Assembly: GCF_029784135.1 (NCBI RefSeq)
Contig: NC_073744.1
Location: 103,643,266 to 103,707,265, forward strand
Reading direction: 5' to 3'
Length of the DNA stretch: 64,000 nt
Origin: Toxorhynchites rutilus septentrionalis
Lineage: Eukaryota > Arthropoda > Insecta > Diptera > Culicidae
The notes beneath the pieces were generated by a model, which saw only the letters and a list, made by a program, of their open reading frames with translations, did no database searches and had not been told where the DNA came from. Shown piece after piece: positions 57,361 through 64,000 of the stretch. A program made the translations under genes and the position numbers. Numbering within the stretch: position 1 is the stretch's first letter; each line of letters starts with the position of its first letter.

Positions 57361-59547
57361 ATGAAGAACACGCAAGCTAAAGGTGGAGCTGCTGGCGAGA
57401 CCGGTGCGCAATCCGGTAGCGGCAATGGCATTGACATGGAAGAGTACAACACGCTGTTCAATCTTCGAGGACTAGCGAAAGGGAAAATCATCCGCTTAAA
57501 CGACATGTTGGAGAGAGTGGAAGAGGAACAAACGCAGCTAACATCGCCACAGGTAAAGGTGTACATGAAGAAACTTGATGCTGCCTATAAGGAATTTCAC
57601 AACTACCACGAACGGATCGTGGCGGTGGTGGCGCATGATCGGAAAGAGGAACAAGACTGTAAGTACGTTGAATTCGAAACGCTATATGACAATGTGTCCG
57701 TTCATCTCGAGACATGGCTCGAGAATATTGCCACGCCTGAAAATCGTCCTACTGCTAATCAACCTGCAACTCAACAGCCGTTGATTGTGCAACAATCGCT
57801 TCCTCGTGCCATCCCTACTTTTGATGGGAAATACGAGCAGTGGGAAAAGTTCAAGATTATGTTCCAAGATGTGGTGGACAAGTCGAATGAACCATCACGA
57901 ATCAAGCTCTATCATTTGGAGAAAGCATTGATTGGGGATGCTGCCGGTTTGATTGATGCGAAAACAATTGATGATGGCAATTATGATCGCGCATGGGAAA
58001 TTTTAAGAGAGAGGTTCGAGGATAAGAGGCGCATGATTGATATGCATATTGTTGGTCTGTTAAGCATAACGAAGCTATTTAAAGAAGATCATTGCGAATT
58101 ACGGAAGCTTGTTGATACATGTGTGGGTCATGTCGAAAATTTGAAATTTCTGGGTCAGGAATTTTCAGGTGTGTCCGAACTGGTTGTCGTACACATCCTT
58201 ACTAGCGCTCTAGACAAAGAGAGCAAACGAGCATGGGAATCAACAATGGAACATGGGTCGCTTCCGAATTATGATAACACAATTTCTTTTCTGAAAAATC
58301 GCATTTCCATTCTTGAAAGATGTCAGGATTCTGTAAGTAGCATTCAGAATCAGTTCAATCGTATGTCGCATACAGGAAATCAAATGTCTAACAAACAACC
58401 AAATTTTCGAGTAACACACAGTAACACAGCTATAGTTTCATCTAATTGCGAGTTTTGTGAAGGAGAACATTTCGCATTCAATTGTCCAAGTTTTCATAAA
58501 TTAAAAATTGATGAGCGGCTCAAAATGGTTCGTGACAAACGAGTTTGCTTCAATTGCTTAAGGAGAGGCCATCGTGGAGTGAATTGTTTGTCATTGAAAT
58601 CTTGCTCAAAGTGTCAGTGCAGACATCATAGTTTGCTTCATAGAGAGGGAGATCGTTCGTCAATTGTTGGAAGAAGAGACATAGTACATGAGAATCAAAA
58701 CCATCATTGCTCTCCCAGCACTTCGAGATGTTCATCAGTGCAGGATATTACTGCTGCTTATTCCAACACGCATGGAAAACCAGCTCACCAAGTGCTTCTT
58801 CTAACAGCACAAGTAAAAGTTTTAGATAAAGATGGAAATCCGCATTTATGTCGAGCACTTTTGGATAGTGGCTCACAAATCAATTTCGTTTCTGAATCGC
58901 TGCTTGATAAGCTAGGAGTTCCGAAAAAAAAGGCAAATATATTAGTCAACGGAGTTAGCAATATCAAATCCAAAGTACAGCACAAGGCTCGGACTCAAGT
59001 ATGCTCTAGGTATAGCAACTTCAAATTCAATCTGAATTGCTTGGTTACTCGTGAAGTCACTGGCATTCTGCCAACTTGCGAGATAGATGTAGATTCGTGG
59101 AACATTCCGCCTGGAACACAATTGGCTGACCCTTCATTCCACAAACCTGGTCAGATAGATTTGCTAATCGGAATGGAGTGGTTCGATGACCTCATTAAAC
59201 CTGGACGAGTGAAGTTTTCAGAAAAATTGCCAACTTTGATGGACTCGCAATTTGGATGGCTAATTGGTGGAAAGGTTAAAAGCGAATCTGTGACTGGTTC
59301 TACCTTTCATTCATATACAGTAACATTTTCAACAAAGCAATTAAGTCAACAGATTCATAATTTTGGAAAATTGGATCACGTGGCCACTAAGCAATGTGTG
59401 CCAATCGAGATTGATGAGTGCAAGGCTCACTCTCAGTCAACATTTCGTCGCAAATCAAGAAAGTTTAACATGATAGAGTCCAAGCTAGGCAAGGAGTTAG
59501 AAGTTAACGGACAGTATGATAAATTCATGGAAGAGTATGTTTTTTAG
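57361..59547 (+). CDS. BEL/Pao gag-protease polyprotein, intact ORF, truncated before RT
   Basis: 728 codons without a break. A Gly-rich start and coiled N-terminus is followed by a gag core with PTFDGKYEQWEKF (from about residue 150, DUF1759-like), and CCHC-type knuckles CEFCEGEHFAFNC (about 362), CFNCLRRGHRGVNC (about 395) and CSKCQCRHH (about 415). The aspartic protease has DSGSQINF (about 501) and FGWLIGGK (about 640), then the linker with KFMEEYV. In complete BEL elements RT follows this point at once. Here the frame stops two codons later and RT, RNase H and most of integrase are gone. The protein could still form particles and a protease, but the element cannot move alone. Confidence 0.9.
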   Translation: MKNTQAKGGAAGETGAQSGSGNGIDMEEYNTLFNLRGLAKGKIIRLNDMLERVEEEQTQLTSPQVKVYMKKLDAAYKEFHNYHERIVAVVAHDRKEEQDCKYVEFETLYDNVSVHLETWLENIATPENRPTANQPATQQPLIVQQSLPRAIPTFDGKYEQWEKFKIMFQDVVDKSNEPSRIKLYHLEKALIGDAAGLIDAKTIDDGNYDRAWEILRERFEDKRRMIDMHIVGLLSITKLFKEDHCELRKLVDTCVGHVENLKFLGQEFSGVSELVVVHILTSALDKESKRAWESTMEHGSLPNYDNTISFLKNRISILERCQDSVSSIQNQFNRMSHTGNQMSNKQPNFRVTHSNTAIVSSNCEFCEGEHFAFNCPSFHKLKIDERLKMVRDKRVCFNCLRRGHRGVNCLSLKSCSKCQCRHHSLLHREGDRSSIVGRRDIVHENQNHHCSPSTSRCSSVQDITAAYSNTHGKPAHQVLLLTAQVKVLDKDGNPHLCRALLDSGSQINFVSESLLDKLGVPKKKANILVNGVSNIKSKVQHKARTQVCSRYSNFKFNLNCLVTREVTGILPTCEIDVDSWNIPPGTQLADPSFHKPGQIDLLIGMEWFDDLIKPGRVKFSEKLPTLMDSQFGWLIGGKVKSESVTGSTFHSYTVTFSTKQLSQQIHNFGKLDHVATKQCVPIEIDECKAHSQSTFRRKSRKFNMIESKLGKELEVNGQYDKFMEEYVF

Positions 59548-60376
59548 GAAAATGAATTGATGTAAAAACAGATGTAAATCGTATTTTAAAATGACAACTT
59601 TGTAAGCAAAAGTTTAATTTCGAAGAGAAAAATGATAAACGGTTTAGAACTTATTTTATGTATGATGAGGATACGCTACAAGTGATGAACACAAGTAAAA
59701 AGTTAGAGCAAGACTGGACGAATTTGAGACCTTTCAAACCAAAGCGAAAAAAATGAACAATCTTTCCCTCATTGGGAGGCCGAATCGAAAGTTTAACGAT
59801 CATTCTAAATCATGTTTATAAACCAACTCACCTTACAAAAATGGAATTTGCGACTTTTTGTAGCAAAATGAAGCAATTTGGAACTCAAGACCCCTATTTT
59901 TCTATTGTTATGACCCAAAAGACCCAGAAGTTTTAACCCCTAGACACATGATAATTGGCAGGCCTGTAACAGCCATACCCGAATTCTTTTTCAAAGACTT
60001 TCCCATGAATGAAATCGATTGTACCGACGGCAACGCATCCAGCAGCTGAGACAGCATTTCTGGAATCGCTGATCTCATGAATACTTGGTAGAGCTTCAAT
60101 CTCGAGCAAATTCGTCAAAGAAAAAGATCAACGTGACAATAGACACAGTCGTTCTCTTAAAAGAAGGGTAAGGTTCCAACTCAACAATGGAAAATAGGAA
60201 GATTTGTTCGAACCTACCTTGGTTCTGATGGCCTAGTTCGACTTGTGGATGTACATGTTGGCGATACTATATACAGAAGACCGATTCACAAACTAGCGCC
60301 GCTACCAATTTTGGACAACGCATCGATTGAGGACAAGGATAATCAACAAAGTAACTTTTCTTCTGCCGTGGGAGTA
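59548..60376 (+). pseudogene. BEL/Pao integrase C-terminal remnant
   Basis: Decayed pieces in several frames: an LTPRHMIIGRPVTAIPE-like block (about 59935-59990) and, in the frame ending near 60350, WKIGRFVRTYLG...DGLVRLVDV and RRPIHKLAPLP, the C-terminal domain typical of BEL integrases. About 59560-59840 is non-coding debris at the deletion. A short purine tract (GTGGGAG) precedes the 3' LTR. Confidence 0.8.
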
Positions 60377-60999
60377 TGTTCAGTCCACCGCTCAGCGCAG
60401 AGCACTGAATTTACGAGCGACAGGAAGGTGGTGGAAGGAAGACAACAAAAGGACGATCGCGAGGATACACATACCAACATACGCCCCACCCGTGGGGAGA
60501 GTGCATTGCGAGCGACAACATCCTGCACTGCGTGCAGGGAGAAAGCGACTTGAGTTTCAACCGCCACTAAGCAAAGAAGTTTATTTCGCGTGATAAAACA
60601 TTGGGAAGCAAGAAGCTAAAAAGAAAGTGATAATATTTTATCTTGTAAATTTGGTGTAAATAAAATGTGTACAAAGGATTAAGTGACTTATTTGCTACCA
60701 ACCGATTAATCCCTCATTCGGTCCATGGTATAGTTTTTGGTTTTGGATTGGTCCTTAACAGGACCAAAGAAGCGAATGGAATTTTCCATTTGCTTCGTAT
60801 CGCACGCGGCACTGGGCCGCTCGGAATCATTTCCGTGGAAACGCATTCTCTCCTAAGTAGCATAACTGCTACTTTGGTTGAGATGGCCATATTCGTTGAC
60901 CTTGCGTGTCAGCCGCATGGGCGGCTGTGGAAAAGTTTGGTTCGAACACGCACAAACATGATCGCAGCAAAATACAGTCCACTGCTTGGTGAAACAACA
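60377..60999 (+). repeat. BEL/Pao internal (3') LTR
   Basis: 623 bp, same ends and length as the 5' LTR. It is not followed by the ATTGT duplication. Instead an inverted LTR-like piece follows directly, so this LTR is not the outer end of the insertion. Confidence 0.9.
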
Positions 61000-61240
61000 T
61001 TTGATCTTGCTTCAAATAACTTTAGCAGACCAAAATAAGCTTCCTTCCAAGTTAGCGGTTGAAATAGAAGTCTTTCTCTGCACTCAGAGCAGGTTGCTTG
61101 CGCTCGCAATGCACTCTCCCCACGGGTGGGGCGTATGTTGGTGTGTGTGTATCCTCGCGATCGTCCTTTTGTTGTCTTCCTTCCACCACCTTCCTGTCGC
61201 TCGTAAATTCAGTGCTCTGCGCTGAGCGGTGGACTGAACA
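61000..61240 (-). repeat. Inverted, divergent partial LTR forming the right end of the BEL insertion
   Basis: The outer 140 bp (61100-61240) is nearly the exact reverse complement of the first 140 bp of the LTR, ending GGACTGAACA. The inner 100 bp aligns only loosely with the following LTR sequence (shared TTTCAACCGC), so it derives from a related but different LTR. ATTGT follows at 61241-61245 and matches the left flank. Confidence 0.85.
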
Positions 61241-61245
61241 ATTGT

Positions 61246-62283
61246 GGTATACACCTTTTTTATTCTACACTTCAAGCTTATCTGCTACCTATTGATGAAG
61301 GAGTAGACTGAAGGCTATAGCGTGATAGGTGCCAATCAGGAATAATCTGTTTGATAAAATTTATAATCCTGATCGGCGACACAGACCTAATTTCCTTGGG
61401 CTCCAGAATAGCTTTATCAAGGTGTTGAAGTCTGCGTCTAGTTAGAGCTCCGCAGTTACAGAGCAAATTTTCCGAGGTTTCGCTTTCGGCATTACAAAAG
61501 CGACATATATCATCTTGTGCTAAACCTATGTTCTTAAGATGGTATTTACTCGGGCAGTGTCCTGTTACAAGACCAGTGAATGTGCTTAAATTCTTCTTAT
61601 TAAGGCTTAGCAGCTGTTGAGTAATTTGAATACTCGGCGTAATAAATTTTTTCGCCTGTTTAAGTTTTGCAGCCATCCAATTGGCTGTCACTTCCCGGTC
61701 TTCCCATTTTTTCAGCTCGCTTTTCAACACATAGTCGGAGAGTCCACAGAATGATTCTGGACCAGTGAATGGTTAGTTTGAGCCGTTCCTGGCAAGTTCA
61801 TCTGCTCGCTCGTTGCCCTCTATACCGCAATGGCCAGGAATCCAGTACAATTGTACCGAACTTATCTGACTTAATTGCCGTAAAAGAGAAATGCATTCCC
61901 CGACAATTTTTGAAGAGCACTTGAAGGCATTTAGAGCTTCAAGGTCCGCTTGACTGTCAGAGAATATGCAGATGTTAGCATGTCTATACTTTCTTTTGAG
62001 ATATACATTTAGACATTCTATTATTGTAGCTATTTCTGCCTGAAAAATTGTTGGCCAGTTTCCCATTGCCACTGAGATTTTTGTTCTGGGACCATACCCT
62101 CCAGCACCTGTTCTGATTCCCATTTTCGACCCATCAGTGTAGAACATGATTGAACCATTACGAACGTTGGGGCCACCTCCATCCCATACTGAGCGAGAAT
62201 GTTCGATCACTCTGTATGGAATGTCATAAATGGTCCTAGGTCTTTTAAGCTTTAGAGCGCCTTTTTTAGCCTCTCGCTTACAT
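61246..62283 (-). pseudogene. 5'-truncated non-LTR retrotransposon: RNase H and C-terminal zinc knuckle
   Basis: On the minus strand an RNase H domain shows all landmarks: FYTDGS, AEIATI, FSDSQAD and WIPGHCGIEGNERADELA (62190-61780). A single in-frame TAA at 61773-61775 interrupts it. The same frame then continues to 61278 with a CRFCNAESETSENLLCNC-type knuckle. An RNase H placed after RT is typical of the I/Loner/Outcast/LOA-type clades. EN and RT are missing because the copy is 5'-truncated at about 62283. The target duplication CTCCCTCTT is at 62284-62292 and 56387-56395. Confidence 0.9.
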
Positions 62284-62735
62284 CTCCCTCTTAGAGAAGA
62301 GGGAGAAGTGCCTAACCACCATAGGAACATTTATTGCCCCCTAAAACCTTCACATGTCAAATTTGGCTCCATTTGTCTGATAGCTTTCGAGTTATGCAGA
62401 AATGTGTGTATCATTTGTATTGCAGCCCCCCATTCGAGATAGGGGAGGAGTCTCTGCTCACCATAGAAACGTTTCTTGCCCCAAAGGCCAAATTTGGCTC
62501 CATTTGCTTGATTGGTTTTTGAGTTATGCAGAATTTTTTGTTTCTTTTGTATAGCAACCACCCCCTTTTAGAGGGGGGAGGAGTTTCGAACTATCATAAA
62601 AACTTTCCCCGATCCCAAAAACCCCTACATACCAATTTTCATGTCGATCGGTTCAGTTGTTTTCATAGTAGTATCCATAAGAATCAGACAGACAGACAAC
62701 ATTCCAATTTTATGTATAACTTATCTTCCCATATG
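62284..62735 (-). repeat. Dispersed tandem-repeat element, copy 4, last part
   Basis: Resumes with CTCCCTCTTAGAGAAGAGGG, has about two more units, then the far end: ATTTTCATGTCGATCGGTTC, AGAATCAGACAGACAGACAA and TTTTATGTATAAC. With 55261-56395 it shows the whole element from one end to the other. Confidence 0.8.
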
Positions 62736-62739
62736 GGGA

Positions 62740-62985
62740 AGTGAAGTTTTAAAAAAAAGATAACTGAACCAAAGCTAAAGCTAAAAGAGTCACGACCGTC
62801 CTCGTCCACTAACTTACAAGTTGGAAATCATTAACATTATTACCTGGAAGATATTGAATCAGCATAATTTGATGCCTCCGTGGTTGGTCGTTTGCTGCGA
62901 TCTGGTTCCGGGTTGTTTATAGTTGCGGCAAGTCTTATGCCGAGGGTATGTTCGCTGGTTTTGTTGTACGGATTTGGCGATAACT
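62740..62985 (-). repeat. LTR start and polypurine tract of an errantivirus-like element
   Basis: On the minus strand a purine tract (CCAAAGGGAGG, 62996-62986) is followed by AGTTATCGCC, an errantivirus-type LTR start (AGTTA). The LTR end was not found, and it seems cut short or decayed before the repeat end at 62735. Confidence 0.5.
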
Positions 62986-63020
62986 CCTCCCTTTGGTATG
63001 AATGAGACGTCCCGTCTCAC

Positions 63021-64000
63021 TTAGGATGATTTCGCTTCTTCGGATGGTGACTTGGGATTTTCTGCTGGTTTTGGTAAACGAGCTAAGGAAGATTCGTGTG
63101 GTTGAGGTTTTCCAAGAATTCTGATATTGATGCTTTTGATTTTTATTAAGTACAGCACGATCATTATTATAACTCCCAGAATACTGACAATAGATGAACT
63201 CATTGATGAGTAATGGTGAGTTTTATAGCTTTCCACCAATGAATCCAGATGATTTATGTTGATAATATATAGATCTTCAATGGCGGTGATTTTGGGTAAT
63301 TTGCTCTTCGATTTTCAAACCATCGAAAGGGAGTATTATTGGAATTTCGTTCCTGATTATTTCTGTGTTTGTAAATATCACTTCGATGCTGCAGTTATGA
63401 AACTCAATTAAATCCAGATAAATTCCAGATAAATCCAGATAAATTTCTATCAGTAATTCCGCAATTTGTTTTGATTTCCAGAGGAATCATAGATTTTAAA
63501 ACGACATGGTGATCAGTTAGAAGCTTAATTTCATTTTTCTGTTCATACTTTTTAAACGTACAATTCCCAGTAAATCCTCGTAATATTTTCGAGAAGCATT
63601 TATCATCGCTGTATTTAGTTTAAGAGCATGTCTTCGTTACAAATGTTGTTTTGCTCGATCTGCTGACATTCTCTCGTGATGAAATAAGTTCCTATCTCGC
63701 TGGTCATAGCTTTGTTTGCTGGTATGTTCAATATCTTGTTTCCAACTGGTAAGGTTTCTAGTATCGAATTATTATATGTTACATTTTGAAGAGAAGGTAT
63801 CTTGACTACAAATATTAGTTCAGATGAATTAAAAAATGCAGATATTCCAAGGAAGTCTCTCTGTATTTTTGATTTCTATGCCTTTTTCTTCTAATCTTTC
63901 TAATGAAAACAAAAGTTCTTCTGGGTGGAGGATATGTTTCGAGACAATGTTAAGTTTTGCTAAGTGAATCGATTCTGATATGTCTTCGAAATGTGAGATT
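63021..64000 (-). pseudogene. Env-like 3' region of an errantivirus-like element
   Basis: The last frame (63239-63021) has a hydrophobic membrane span (SILGVIIMIVLYLI) near residue 18 and a short polar tail, as at the C-terminus of insect retroviral envelope proteins. Upstream, minus-strand frames around 63880-63990 (LAKLNI, HPEELLFSLERLEE) look env-like but are broken by stops and shifts. It lies immediately upstream of a purine tract and LTR start. The remainder is outside the window. Confidence 0.55.

Overview
This window looks like repeat-dominated DNA from an insect, most likely a culicine mosquito (Aedes/Culex-like). The AT-rich base composition, GT-AG introns of 57-60 nt, MITE-like inverted repeats, BEL/Pao, gypsy-like and RNase H-bearing non-LTR retrotransposons, and one insect-type cytosolic sulfotransferase gene all point that way. 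The species call is inference.

Layout. 1-3847: a minus-strand gypsy/errantivirus-like LTR element (RT, protease, gag, PBS, 5' LTR) cut off by the window edge. 3842-4250: a TA microsatellite and the end of a dispersed repeat. About 4900-24824, 28645-31106, 33352-36487 and 39798-46593: copies of an unusual transposon group. Its members share a 16-bp palindromic end, GACGTAG(G/A)ACTACGTC, next to a T-run, plus a hairpin-containing opposite end. They carry decayed replication-dependent histone genes: many copies of H2A (promoter, start codon, coding body and histone 3' stem-loop), and H3, including a head-to-head inverted pair with perfect stem-loops. These blocks are interleaved with TIR elements (9.7-11.6 kb), a TCA-flanked MITE (15.8 kb), LTR fragments (13.8, 26.8 and 31.9 kb), a TA-flanked MITE (28.0-31.4 kb), a hAT-type element with 8-bp target duplication (33.1-37.8 kb) and a TTAA-flanked MITE (37.8 kb). 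46.6-51.0 kb is AT-rich, with a TA microsatellite and the 3' end of a gypsy-like element.

52441-55226 (+) is the only convincing host gene: a six-exon cytosolic sulfotransferase with intact PAPS-binding and catalytic motifs. It lies between the ends of two inverted copies of one dispersed repeat.

55261-62735 is a three-level nest. A tandem-repeat-bearing element is split by a 5'-truncated non-LTR retrotransposon (9-bp target duplication). That copy is split in turn by a BEL/Pao element (5-bp target duplication) with an intact gag-protease ORF, most of RT/RNase H/integrase deleted, and a right end formed by an inverted, divergent LTR piece. 62740-64000 (-) holds the env-like 3' end and LTR start of another errantivirus-like element.

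Apart from the sulfotransferase, nothing here looks like a working host gene. The histone copies carry stops, frameshifts and deletions. The main point of interest is the repeated association of histone genes, promoters and stem-loops with one set of transposon ends.
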